Shown here one piece after another: positions 8,795-16,856 of a stretch of 64,000 bases of DNA. Below the pieces are notes generated by a model. The model was given only the letters and a program-made list of their open reading frames with translations, had not been told where the DNA came from and did no database searches. Source of the DNA: Nocardioides sp. 1609. Its GTDB lineage: Bacteria; Actinomycetota; Actinomycetes; Propionibacteriales; Nocardioidaceae. The DNA lies in the NCBI RefSeq assembly GCF_004522105.1, contig NZ_SPUJ01000005.1:124001-188000 (forward strand), in the 5' to 3' direction. A program made the translations under genes and the position numbers. Every line of letters starts with the position of its first letter. Within the stretch, counting starts at the first letter, position 1.

Positions 8795-9727
8795 TCAGCC
8801 GGCAGCGGGACGGCGCTGAGCACGGAGGTTCGCGGCGCGGACCACGTGGTCCGCGGTCAGGTCGTCGGGGTCGACGACCACGGCGAGACCGAGCTCGGCG
8901 ATCATCTCGGCGAACTCGACCTGGTGGTCGTCGATCATCTCCGCGTGCGTCGAGAGCCGCGGGAGGATCACGGGGACCCGGCCCTGCGACAGCACCGACA
9001 GCACCGAACCCACGCCGGCGTGGGTGATCACGACGTCGGAGGCGCCGAAGGAACGGTGCAGCTGGGTCGCCGGCTGCCACTGGGCCAGCAGCCCGCCGTC
9101 GTGCACGACCTCGGTGGCACCGGTCTGCCAGGTGATGTCGAGGTCGCCGAGCAGTCCGAGCACCGCGTCCACGGCCCGGCGGAACGGCCAGAGCTCGGTG
9201 CCGAGCGACACGGTCGCCGTGTGCAGGTCCCCGAGGCCCACGGGGACCGGTGTGGGCCCCACCTCGAAGGCGTCGAAGACGCTCGGCACCCGGGTCCAGC
9301 GTGGGTCGCCCCACCCGTCGCCCTGGACGAACAGCTCGGCACGGGTGAAGCGGGCAGCGAAGGCGCCCGTGCGCGACGGGCCCTTGACCCGGGTCGCGCT
9401 GTCGATGAACCAGGTCGTGCACCCCAGGAGGGTGGCCGCCACCAGGTGCGGCGAGGAGAAGAGTGCCCCGGTGCTGACCAGCAGGTCCGGCCGGACCCGG
9501 CGGTGCAGCCGCAGCGCCGCGGGCAGCCCCAGGGCGGCCTTGCGGATCTCGCCGGACCCGACCCGGGGGATCCACTCGACCGCCATGCCCTCGAGGAGCG
9601 ACTCGGTCTGCGGCGTCCGACCCGTCACCCAGAAGAGGTCGCTGGTGTCGAGGTCGAGGAGGTCGACCATGATCCTCAGCTCGTCGAGGTGGCCACCGGG
9701 GGACGCCACCAGCATCGTCCTGCGCAT
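8795..9727 (-). CDS. Alg14-Alg13-like fused glycosyltransferase
   Basis: 310-residue protein that looks like a one-chain fusion of the two-subunit Alg13/Alg14 UDP-sugar transferase. The N-terminal half (1-150) starts MRRTMLVASPGGHLDEL, with the Alg14 SPGGH motif, and continues to the GALFSSPHLVAATLLG membrane-associated segment. The C-terminal half (about 155-300) carries the GT28/Alg13 donor-binding pattern, THAGVGSVLSVLSQGRVPV and THAEMIDDHQ. The ATG is 2 bases after the upstream sulfotransferase stop, so the two form an operon. EpsE/EpsF-type pairs in other bacteria transfer glucose, galactose or GlcNAc onto lipid-linked sugars; the sugar here is unknown. Confidence 0.88.
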   Translation of the reverse strand: MRRTMLVASPGGHLDELRIMVDLLDLDTSDLFWVTGRTPQTESLLEGMAVEWIPRVGSGEIRKAALGLPAALRLHRRVRPDLLVSTGALFSSPHLVAATLLGCTTWFIDSATRVKGPSRTGAFAARFTRAELFVQGDGWGDPRWTRVPSVFDAFEVGPTPVPVGLGDLHTATVSLGTELWPFRRAVDAVLGLLGDLDITWQTGATEVVHDGGLLAQWQPATQLHRSFGASDVVITHAGVGSVLSVLSQGRVPVILPRLSTHAEMIDDHQVEFAEMIAELGLAVVVDPDDLTADHVVRAANLRAQRRPAAG

Positions 9728-9729
9728 GC

Positions 9730-10677
9730 TCAGACGTAGCCGTAGAACTTGAGCAGGGGCAGGCTCATGGCCGTCACGATCCTGCGCTCGCGAGCGTCCA
9801 TCGCCTCGCGCCACTCGGTGTCGGGCTGCAAGCGGGTCGTCCCCGTCCTGAACCGCATCGGGTTGCCGGCCACCGAGTGCGTGGGGTGCAGCTCGACCGT
9901 GTGGTCGTCGATCATCGGCAGGACCGCCGGGGGCGGCAGGTCGAGGCGCCGCCAGACGTCGTCGATGGTGCCGGCGGCGTCCCGCACCAGGTCCTCGTAC
10001 CTGATCCGCGCGATGGGCACCCCGCGGTGGGTCACCGCCGAGAGGGCGAGGTTGTGCGAGAGCCAGAGCTGGGTGCTCTGCCGGCCGGTGAGCCGCGGCA
10101 TGTCCTCGGTGCCGCCGGTCTCCGGGCGCGCCACCTGCTTGGACCAGCTGAACGCCACCCCGCGACTGTCGCGCACGATGTGCAGGATCCGCAGGTCGAG
10201 CTCGTCGTGGTGGCTCAGCGCCAGGGCGGTGGGGGCCACCTTGCTCGAGTCGATGACCACCCGGGCCCCGCTGGTCTCGCGAGCTGCGCGGTAGATGTCC
10301 ACGAACAGGTCGGCGTACTCCTGGGCGAGGACGTGGACCTCCGGGGCCGGGCGGCGTCGCGCCGTCCTGAGCATGCGTCGCTGGCGGTCCACGGCGTCCT
10401 TGAGGAAGGCGACGCGCTCGAGGTCGACGCGCGACCACCCGCCGAAGGCCAGCTCACCGACCTCGCTCCAGAACGGGCACGCGCTGAAGTGCTCGCCGCA
10501 CGCGCACAGCTCGTCGAGTCGGACACCCCGCTCCCACAGGTGCGCCACCTCGCCGAGGACCACGACGCCGGGCATCTCGCCGAGCAGGCTCTCCAGGAGC
10601 GTCGAGCCGCTGCGGCCGGACCCCCCGATGTAGAGCACGGACGGCCGGTCCGGGCTCGAGGACGGCGAGGTGCCCAC
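9730..10677 (-). CDS. PAPS-dependent sulfotransferase (first of two)
   Basis: Predicted 315-residue enzyme transferring sulfate from PAPS, probably to a surface glycan. The 5'-phosphosulfate loop GGSGRSGSTLLESLL lies at 18-32, and the 3'-phosphate-binding segment ILHIVRDSRGVAFSW at about 165-178. The middle contains a Cys-rich stretch (LDELCACGEHFSACPFW). GTG at 10677 gives the usual short N-terminus; only a weak purine-rich site precedes it, so the start is moderately sure. It is followed after 2 bases by the fused glycosyltransferase, linking sulfation to glycan assembly. The product PAP could be hydrolysed by the CysQ encoded at 25583. Confidence 0.85.
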   Translation of the reverse strand: MGTSPSSSPDRPSVLYIGGSGRSGSTLLESLLGEMPGVVVLGEVAHLWERGVRLDELCACGEHFSACPFWSEVGELAFGGWSRVDLERVAFLKDAVDRQRRMLRTARRRPAPEVHVLAQEYADLFVDIYRAARETSGARVVIDSSKVAPTALALSHHDELDLRILHIVRDSRGVAFSWSKQVARPETGGTEDMPRLTGRQSTQLWLSHNLALSAVTHRGVPIARIRYEDLVRDAAGTIDDVWRRLDLPPPAVLPMIDDHTVELHPTHSVAGNPMRFRTGTTRLQPDTEWREAMDARERRIVTAMSLPLLKFYGYV

Positions 10678-10825
10678 GGTCCTGCACCTGCCTCTCGAGT
10701 CCTCGGTCGTGCGCGGAGTCCCGGGGTGCGGCGTCCGCGGCTTGTGGGACGTGCGGGACTCGGTGAGGATATCGGAGGTCGCGAGCAGGGTTCCGCGATC
10801 GCGAGACCCCGACGAAGGAGCGCAC

Positions 10826-11374
10826 GTGACGGTGGACGAGTGGCGTGTCCTGTGTCGGCGCGACCGGGCAGCGAACCGTGGCGCCCCGAAGAGCATCCTG
10901 GTGCTGACGGCCTTCCGGACCGCCCAGCTGTTCCGCTCGCGCAAGGGCCCGGTCTGGCGGCTGTCCTACCTGGTGGTGGCGAGCTGGTACAAGCTGCTGA
11001 CGGAGTGGGTGCTCGGGGTCGAGATCCCGGTGGCCACCCGGATCGGCGCCGGACTCAGCCTCCAGCACGGGATCGGGGTGGTGATCAACCCGCACGTCGT
11101 GATCGGCGAGGACGTGATGATCCGGCAGTCCGTCACCCTCGGCAACCGCCGCTCGACCGACGACTGCCCGGTGATCGGGCGTGGTGTCGAGCTCGGCGCC
11201 GGGGCCACGGTCATCGGTGCGGTCACCGTCGGCGACTACGCCAAGATCGGCGCGGGCGCCGTGGTGGTCAAGGACGTGCCCGCCCACGGTGTCGCCTACA
11301 GCCCCACGATCATCGAGTCGCGCCCGGCACCGCGTCAGGCCCCCGGTCGCCCGGGCCAGCAGGGGAGCCCGTGA
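10826..11374 (+). CDS. Serine-acetyltransferase-like hexapeptide O-acetyltransferase
   Basis: 182-residue left-handed beta-helix acyltransferase. The C-terminal two thirds has hexapeptide repeats (IGAGLSLQHGIGVVI, VVIGEDVMI, VIGRGVELGAGATVIGAVTVGDYAKIGAGAVVV), with the catalytic His at residue 81. The N-terminus is far shorter than in biosynthetic CysE. Truncated CysE-like proteins are frequent in exopolysaccharide loci and probably acetylate a sugar, so sugar O-acetylation is preferred over cysteine synthesis. GTG at 10826 has AAGGAG 5 bases upstream. Its 3' end overlaps the convergent membrane-protein gene by 65 bases. Confidence 0.85.
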   Translation: MTVDEWRVLCRRDRAANRGAPKSILVLTAFRTAQLFRSRKGPVWRLSYLVVASWYKLLTEWVLGVEIPVATRIGAGLSLQHGIGVVINPHVVIGEDVMIRQSVTLGNRRSTDDCPVIGRGVELGAGATVIGAVTVGDYAKIGAGAVVVKDVPAHGVAYSPTIIESRPAPRQAPGRPGQQGSP

Positions 11375-12671
11375 CGGGCGCGGCTCCGGGCGAACGCAGC
11401 AGCACGGCGGCGCCCACCACCATCACGGGCAGGCCGTACGGGACCACGCCGTAGTACGCGAGCTCGACGACGCTGACGAGCATCATCGCGTTCAGCGCGA
11501 GCCCCAGCGCGTCGGTGCGTCTCATCGAGACGACGAACGCCCACAGGAAGAAAAGGATGAAGGCGGCCGTGGCGATCACCCCGTTCGACACCAGGATCAT
11601 CCAGAACTGACCCTGGGTCCCGATCGCCGGCTCGTTGGGGTTCTCCGACGGGATGGGCAGGCCGTAGCCGATCCACGGCGAGCCCGGGACCGCCTCGAGG
11701 GAGCGGTCGTAGAGCGAGGCGCGCGTCGAGGTGCCGTCGGCCTGGAGGCGGGTGTCCAGCCGCTCCTGCACCGGGAGCGCGAGGAACACGCCGGCGGCGA
11801 CGACGCCGATCGCGACGAGCGCGAGCAGCGCCCTCACCTTGCCCTGCACGGCCAGCCGGACGGCGCAGTAGACCATCGCCAGGCCGAGCCCGATGAACAT
11901 GCCGCGGTTCAGGGTCAGGAAGGCGGGCACGAGCGAGACCGGCACCGAGACCGCCAGCAGCCACCACCAGGGGCCGCGACGCCGCGCGCCGAGCAGGTAG
12001 GCCACGACGACCGGGAGGATCAGTGAGTAGACGCTGCCCCAGTTGTTGGTGAAGAGGAACGGGGCGCTCGGCCGGGGCGCGATGTCGAGGAAGGACGTCG
12101 GGGAGTACTGCGTGAACCGGCGCACCACCATGTGGTTGACCAGGTCGTTGGAGACCAGGCCGCCCCCGACCCGGCTGAGCACGTAGTACAAGGGGGTGCG
12201 GAGCTCGCCCTCAGGGTGCAGCACCCCGAGGTAGCCGCCGGCGACCGTCGTGAGCCAGTAGGCGCTCAGGCACGCGGCGACGAGTCGTTCGCCGATGGTG
12301 TGCCGCGCGTTGAACACGTAGACCAGCACGACGGTGCAGGCCAGGTAGACCGACGACCGGTACCCGTACTCGACCAGGTTGCCGAAGGTGGGTTCGACCC
12401 GCGTCGCGGAGGCGGCCACGAACAGCAGGAAGACCAGCCACAGCCCGAAGCCGACCGGCACCAGGACCCGACGCTGCACACCGAGGTAGGCCGCCATCGG
12501 CACGGCGAGGACGATCCACACGAGATCGGCGAGGCCGAGGAACCACCACAGCGGGAACGGCACGAACATGGCGACGAGCGGCCACGCGGGCAGGCGCGCG
12601 CCGACCAGCGGCCGCGGCGACGATCGATCGTCGCCACTGTGGCTGCCGGGCAGGTCGGTCGTGAGCGTCAT
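11310..12671 (-). CDS. O-antigen ligase/polymerase-like membrane protein
   Basis: 453-residue integral membrane protein with about 10-11 hydrophobic segments, consistent with the Wzy/WaaL O-antigen ligase family. A long periplasmic-type loop lies in the middle (around VVRRFTQYSPTSFLDIAP), followed by LTLNRGMFIGLGLAM and a conserved loop near the C-terminus (GSPWIGYGLPIPSENP). Expected role: polymerising or transferring lipid-linked glycan repeat units outside the membrane. ATG at 12671 has no clear ribosome-binding site. A minus-strand TAGGAT at 12715-12720 could be its -10 box and overlaps the -10 of the divergent Wzz gene. Confidence 0.8.
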   Translation of the reverse strand: MTLTTDLPGSHSGDDRSSPRPLVGARLPAWPLVAMFVPFPLWWFLGLADLVWIVLAVPMAAYLGVQRRVLVPVGFGLWLVFLLFVAASATRVEPTFGNLVEYGYRSSVYLACTVVLVYVFNARHTIGERLVAACLSAYWLTTVAGGYLGVLHPEGELRTPLYYVLSRVGGGLVSNDLVNHMVVRRFTQYSPTSFLDIAPRPSAPFLFTNNWGSVYSLILPVVVAYLLGARRRGPWWWLLAVSVPVSLVPAFLTLNRGMFIGLGLAMVYCAVRLAVQGKVRALLALVAIGVVAAGVFLALPVQERLDTRLQADGTSTRASLYDRSLEAVPGSPWIGYGLPIPSENPNEPAIGTQGQFWMILVSNGVIATAAFILFFLWAFVVSMRRTDALGLALNAMMLVSVVELAYYGVVPYGLPVMVVGAAVLLRSPGAAPVTGSPAGPGDRGPDAVPGATR

Positions 12672-12713
12672 GGGGCGGGGAGACGTTCTGTCTGGAGCGG
12701 GGGGGACGCTGGC

Positions 12714-12720
12714 TATCCTA
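12714..12720. promoter_or_regulatory. Overlapping divergent -10 boxes
   Basis: TATCCTA reads as TATCCT on the plus strand (Wzz-like gene) and TAGGAT on the minus strand (ligase-like gene). Both distances suit short leaders (about 35-45 bases). Confidence 0.5.
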
Positions 12721-12770
12721 GGCGGGCGGCACGCGCTTCCGTGTCGTCTCGACTCCGCTTGGGGGACCCA

Positions 12771-14327
12771 TTGAGCACACCAGCGGCCGCCGAGACCTCG
12801 TCCTTCGAGCTCGGTAGCTACCTGCGGACCCTTCGTCGGCGGTGGCGGGTGGTGGTCGTGGTCACGATCCTCGGTGTCCTCGTCGCGGCGGCGTACCTCG
12901 AACTGCGCCCGCGGGAGGTGACGGCGACGTCGGTCGTCAACCTGAACGTGGTGTCCGACCAGCTCTTCAGCAACCAGCGAGCCGCGTCCACCCTCATCGA
13001 CACGCAGACCGAGGCCCAGCTGGCCCGGTCCTCCGCCGTGCTCGACGACGCCGCCCGGGCGATGGGCTCCGAGGTGTCCGGGAGCCGGCTGCGCGGACGC
13101 ACCACCGTGGAGATCCTGCCGCTGTCCACCATCGTGCGGATCTCGTTCGCCGCGCCCAACCTCGACGACGCCGTCGCCGGGGCGGACGCCATCGCCCAGG
13201 CCTACCTCGACGAGCGCTCGGGGTCGGCCCAGGCCAAGATCTCCGCGGCGACCGACCGGCTCGAGGCCGATCGCGCCGACCTGCGGACGCAGCTGATCGA
13301 GGCGAACACGCTGCGGTCGAACGCCGAACCGGGCACCCCGGCCGCCATCCAGGCCGCCAGCGACGCGGAGCTCATCAACCTCCAGCTCCCGGCCCTCGTG
13401 GAGGAGATCAACGGTCTCCGAGGCGTCGACACCAGCGGGGGCGAGGTGGTGAGCGGCGCCGGTGACAACGGCGCCATCGTCACCCCGGCGCGCGACGTGA
13501 CCCTGGTGACCGGGGCCGTCGTCGGCCTCATCCTGGGGTTGATCCTCGCCCTGGTGGCCAACCGACTGGACCGTCGGGTCTACTCCGTCGAGCGGCTGCG
13601 GGCGAGCGGCGGTGGCATCGTCCTGGCCACGCTGACGAGCTCGGAGGCCACGATCCCCGTGCGCGGGACGGACCACGACGCCTTCCAGAGCCTGCGGGAG
13701 CGACTCCTGGCTGCCGTGCCGGAGCGGTCCGTGCTCGCACTCATCGACCTGACGACGTCCGGACAGCCGTCCGACGTCGGGGTCAACCTGGCGCTCACCT
13801 TCGCCGAGGCCGGCCGTGCGGTCGAGCTCGTCCACACCGACCGCACGGTCGAGCTGATGAACACCATGAAGGTCCAGCTCAGGCTCAAGCGGGTGCCGGC
13901 GGCCAAGAGCCCGCCGGTGAAGGGGTGGTCGTCGTGGCAGTCGGCCCGCGTGCCCGAGCTGGTCGTGCGGGTGCCCGAGTCCACCGGTGACGGCGGCGCC
14001 TCGGCGGCCGCCCTCGGTGAGCTGCTCGCCCACCCCGCCAACGAGGACGCCCTCACCCTGGTCTACCTCCCGGCGGACGCCTCGCGGTCCCTGCGTCTTG
14101 CCGCAGCGCGCGTCGGGCACTCGATCATGCTGGTGGTCAGCCGGATGGGCACCCGGCTGCGTGCGGTGAGCGTCCTGGCCGACGAGCTCCAGGCGGTCGA
14201 CGCCGTCGTGTACGGCAGCCTGGTGGTCCCCACCAAGCGGCGTCTCGCCGTGGACCAGGCGGAGCCGACCGACGACGTGACCAGCGACGCCGCCGGCGAA
14301 CTCGCCGGTCGCGCGACCAAGGGCTGA
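12771..14327 (+). CDS. Wzz-domain polysaccharide co-polymerase with degenerate kinase domain
   Basis: 518-residue membrane protein expected to set glycan chain length. Membrane segment 1 is at about 25-45 (WRVVVVVTILGVLVAAAYLE), an extracellular Wzz/coiled region at 50-240, and membrane segment 2 at 243-264. A cytoplasmic domain (about 290-480) resembles the BY-kinase fold, but I see no Walker A lysine motif, so kinase activity is doubtful. TTG at 12771 is chosen because GGGGGA lies just upstream and membrane segment 1 follows directly; upstream in-frame sequence is antisense to the ligase gene. The flippase gene starts 1 base after its stop. Confidence 0.8.
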   Translation: MSTPAAAETSSFELGSYLRTLRRRWRVVVVVTILGVLVAAAYLELRPREVTATSVVNLNVVSDQLFSNQRAASTLIDTQTEAQLARSSAVLDDAARAMGSEVSGSRLRGRTTVEILPLSTIVRISFAAPNLDDAVAGADAIAQAYLDERSGSAQAKISAATDRLEADRADLRTQLIEANTLRSNAEPGTPAAIQAASDAELINLQLPALVEEINGLRGVDTSGGEVVSGAGDNGAIVTPARDVTLVTGAVVGLILGLILALVANRLDRRVYSVERLRASGGGIVLATLTSSEATIPVRGTDHDAFQSLRERLLAAVPERSVLALIDLTTSGQPSDVGVNLALTFAEAGRAVELVHTDRTVELMNTMKVQLRLKRVPAAKSPPVKGWSSWQSARVPELVVRVPESTGDGGASAAALGELLAHPANEDALTLVYLPADASRSLRLAAARVGHSIMLVVSRMGTRLRAVSVLADELQAVDAVVYGSLVVPTKRRLAVDQAEPTDDVTSDAAGELAGRATKG

Positions 14328-14328
14328 G

Positions 14329-15900
14329 GTGACCGAGGGGGGCGGCGCGCCGGACCCCCGGCTGTCGGCCGAGGTCCGTCCCGACGGCTCGGACGCCCCG
14401 CAGGTCGGTGAGCTGGGCCGCGCGGCCCGGGGTGGCCTCGTGACCCTGGTCGGGGCGGTGGCGAGCTCGGCCCTGGGGTTCGTCTTCAGCGTCCTGCTCG
14501 CTCGGGAGCTCGGGGCCGTCGGGGCCGGCGTGGTCTTCCAGACCGTGGCGGTGTTCACCATCGCGCTGAGCCTGGTCAAGCTGGGTCTCGACACGGCCGC
14601 GGTGTGGCTGCTGCCCCGGCTGGTCCAGTCCGAGCCCGCGGCGCTGCGCGCCGCGGTGCTCGCGATGCTGGTGCCGGCGCTCGGTGCCGCGGTGGTCACG
14701 ACCGCGGCGTGGTTCGCCGTCCGGCCGCTCCTCCTGGGTGGTGCGGTCTCGCCGACCGTGGTCGACAGCGTCTCGCTCGCCTCCTGGTTCCTGCCGGCCG
14801 CGAGCGTGATGACCGTGGCCCTCGCGGCCACCCGGGCCCTGGGTGGTGTCCTCCCGTTCACCCTGATCGGCAACGTCGCGGTGCCGTTGCTGCGGCCGTT
14901 GCTGCTCGTCGTCCTCGCCGCCGGCGGCGGGGCCGTGCTGGGCGGGGTGACGAGCTGGGTGGCCCCGTGGCTGGGGGGCGCGGCCGCCGCGCTCGTCGTC
15001 CTGCACCGCCAGCTCGACCGTCACGGCGCGTCGGGATGGGTCCTGCGGCGCGAGCTCCGGCGGCGGATCGCCCGGTTCGCCCTGCCCCGGACCCTGGCGT
15101 CGGGTCTCGAGCAGACCGTCGTCTGGCTCGACGTCATCCTGGTGGGCGTGATCCTCGGCTCGGCGGAGGCCGGGATCTACGGGGCGGCGTCCCGGTTCGT
15201 GAGCGCCGGGGTGATCATCGCCACCGCCCTGCGCATCGTCGTCGCGCCCCGCTTCAGCGCTCTCCTGGCCCGGGAGGAGCTCGGCGCCGTCGAGGAGCTC
15301 TACCGGGTGACGGCTCGCTGGATCCTCCTGCTGGGCGCCCCCGTCTACGTCGTGCTCGCGGTCTTCGCCCCCACGGTCATCTCGTGGCTGGGCCCCGGGT
15401 TCGAGGACGGCGTGCCCGCGACCGTCGTGCTGTGCTGCGGGTCGATCGTGGTCCTGGCGGCCGGTAACGTCCAGGCGCTCCTGCTGATGAGCGGTCGCAG
15501 CGGGTGGAGTGCGTTCAACAAGCTGCTCGTGGTGGCGTTCAACGTCACCGGCAACGTCGTCCTCCTGCCCCGCTACGGCATCACGGCGGCGGCCGTCACG
15601 TGGGCGGCCAGCATGGCGCTCGACACGGTGCTGGCGGCCTACCAGGTGCGCCGCGCGGCCGGGGTGTCCGTCGCGGCCGGCGCGATCCTGCGGACCCTGG
15701 TGGCGGTGGTCGCGACGGTGGCGGCGCCGGCCCTCGCCGTGGTGGCGGTCGCCGGGCAGGGCCTGGCGCAGCTGGTCGTCGCCGGGGTCCTCGTGCTCCT
15801 GCTCCTGGGTGCCTACTGCCGGCTCGACCGCCGTCGCCTGCGGCTCGACGAGCTGGTCGGTCTGTCCCGGGGCCGCTCCAGGTCGCCCGGTGCTCGCTAG
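14329..15900 (+). CDS. Polysaccharide flippase (Wzx/MOP superfamily)
   Basis: 523-residue protein with about 12-14 membrane segments and the N-terminal pattern of the MOP exporter superfamily (GGLVTLVGAVASSALGFVFS then ARELGAVGAGVVF). Predicted to move lipid-linked glycan units across the membrane. GTG at 14329 follows the Wzz stop by one base, indicating translational coupling. The stop codon TAG at 15898-15900 is also the first half of a -10 box for the next gene. MurJ is the main alternative, but the neighbours favour a dedicated glycan flippase. Confidence 0.87.
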   Translation: MTEGGGAPDPRLSAEVRPDGSDAPQVGELGRAARGGLVTLVGAVASSALGFVFSVLLARELGAVGAGVVFQTVAVFTIALSLVKLGLDTAAVWLLPRLVQSEPAALRAAVLAMLVPALGAAVVTTAAWFAVRPLLLGGAVSPTVVDSVSLASWFLPAASVMTVALAATRALGGVLPFTLIGNVAVPLLRPLLLVVLAAGGGAVLGGVTSWVAPWLGGAAAALVVLHRQLDRHGASGWVLRRELRRRIARFALPRTLASGLEQTVVWLDVILVGVILGSAEAGIYGAASRFVSAGVIIATALRIVVAPRFSALLAREELGAVEELYRVTARWILLLGAPVYVVLAVFAPTVISWLGPGFEDGVPATVVLCCGSIVVLAAGNVQALLLMSGRSGWSAFNKLLVVAFNVTGNVVLLPRYGITAAAVTWAASMALDTVLAAYQVRRAAGVSVAAGAILRTLVAVVATVAAPALAVVAVAGQGLAQLVVAGVLVLLLLGAYCRLDRRRLRLDELVGLSRGRSRSPGAR

Positions 15901-15903
15901 CAT
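15898..15903 (+). promoter_or_regulatory. -10 box of a leaderless promoter for the second sulfotransferase
   Basis: TAGCAT, 7 bases before ATG 15911. It overlaps the TAG stop codon of the flippase gene. Confidence 0.5.
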
Positions 15904-15910
15904 CTCGCCC

Positions 15911-16813
15911 ATGGTGTCGTCCACGAGCCTCAAGGACCGCTCGCCGCAGTGGGTCCGTCAGGCCGCGCGCGGGTTGACGCGCGGGGCGGGCATGGTGACG
16001 GCGTCGCGACGGGGCGTGCCCGACTACTTCGTCATCGGGGCGAAGCGGGGCGGCACGACGTCCCTGTTCCGCTATCTGCGCATGCATCCCGGGGTCATCG
16101 GTCTCTTCCCACGCTCGCGCGAGACCAAGAGCACCGACTACTTCTTCGGCGGCGCCCAGCGCGGCGAGACCTGGTACCGGTCGCACTTCTACCCGGAGGC
16201 GGTGATGGAGAGGCGCACGCGCCGGCTCGGGTACCGACCCGTCGTCGGGGAGGCGTCGCCGTACTACGTCTGGGACCCCCGCATCGCCCACCTCGCGCGG
16301 GCCGTGAACCCGGCTGCCCGCGCGATCATGCTCGTCCGCGACCCCGTCGAGCGCGCCTTCTCCCACTGGCAGGAGCGGGTCCAGAACGGCGTCGAGCCGC
16401 TGGGCTTCGCCGACGCCCTGGCGGCCGAGGCGTCGCGGACGGCCGGCGAGGTCGAGCGGATGCGCGCCGATCCGGGCTACCACAGCGACCCCCACGACTG
16501 GTACAGCTACCGAGCGCGCGGCATCTACCGACCCCAGCTGGAGAACTGGTGCACCGCCTTCCCTCGCGAGCAGCTCCTGGTCGTGCGCAGCGAGGACATG
16601 TACGCCGACGTCCAGGGGACCTTCGACACCGTCTGCGACTTCCTGGGGATCGCCCGCCACGACCTGCCGACCACGCAGCGCTTCAACGCCAGCCGGCGCC
16701 CTGCCATGCCGGCGGCGGCAGCCGCGGAGCTCTACGACTACTACGCGCCGTTCAACGCCGACCTCGCGCAGTGGCTCGGACGGCCGGTGGGGTGGGACGC
16801 GCCCCCTGCCTGA
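15911..16813 (+). CDS. PAPS-dependent sulfotransferase, NDST-like (second of two)
   Basis: Predicted 300-residue carbohydrate sulfotransferase. PAPS loop GAKRGGTTSLFRYL at 43-56; 3'-phosphate-binding segment IMLVRDPVERAFSHWQ at about 139-154. The sequence resembles the heparan-sulfate N-sulfotransferase type more than the first enzyme, so the two probably sulfate different positions. ATG 15911 is supported by a TAGCAT box 7 bases upstream, within the end of the flippase gene. It has no membrane segment, so it presumably acts before export. Acceptor unknown. Confidence 0.88.
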   Translation: MVSSTSLKDRSPQWVRQAARGLTRGAGMVTASRRGVPDYFVIGAKRGGTTSLFRYLRMHPGVIGLFPRSRETKSTDYFFGGAQRGETWYRSHFYPEAVMERRTRRLGYRPVVGEASPYYVWDPRIAHLARAVNPAARAIMLVRDPVERAFSHWQERVQNGVEPLGFADALAAEASRTAGEVERMRADPGYHSDPHDWYSYRARGIYRPQLENWCTAFPREQLLVVRSEDMYADVQGTFDTVCDFLGIARHDLPTTQRFNASRRPAMPAAAAAELYDYYAPFNADLAQWLGRPVGWDAPPA

Positions 16814-16820
16814 GCTGCGC

Positions 16821-16856
16821 CCCGGCCCGACGCGCCCGACACCGGGCGCGGCCGGG
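16821..16856. terminator. Bidirectional terminator after the second sulfotransferase
   Basis: Inner stem CGCGCCCG/CGGGCGCG around ACAC, extended by an outer CCCGGCC/GGCCGGG arm with a short bulge, between convergent genes. Confidence 0.6.

Noticed and set aside
14137..15933. 598-codon minus-strand open frame opposite the flippase gene
   Set aside because: Very Asp/Arg/Gln-rich translation with no hydrophobic or domain structure; shadow of the membrane protein.
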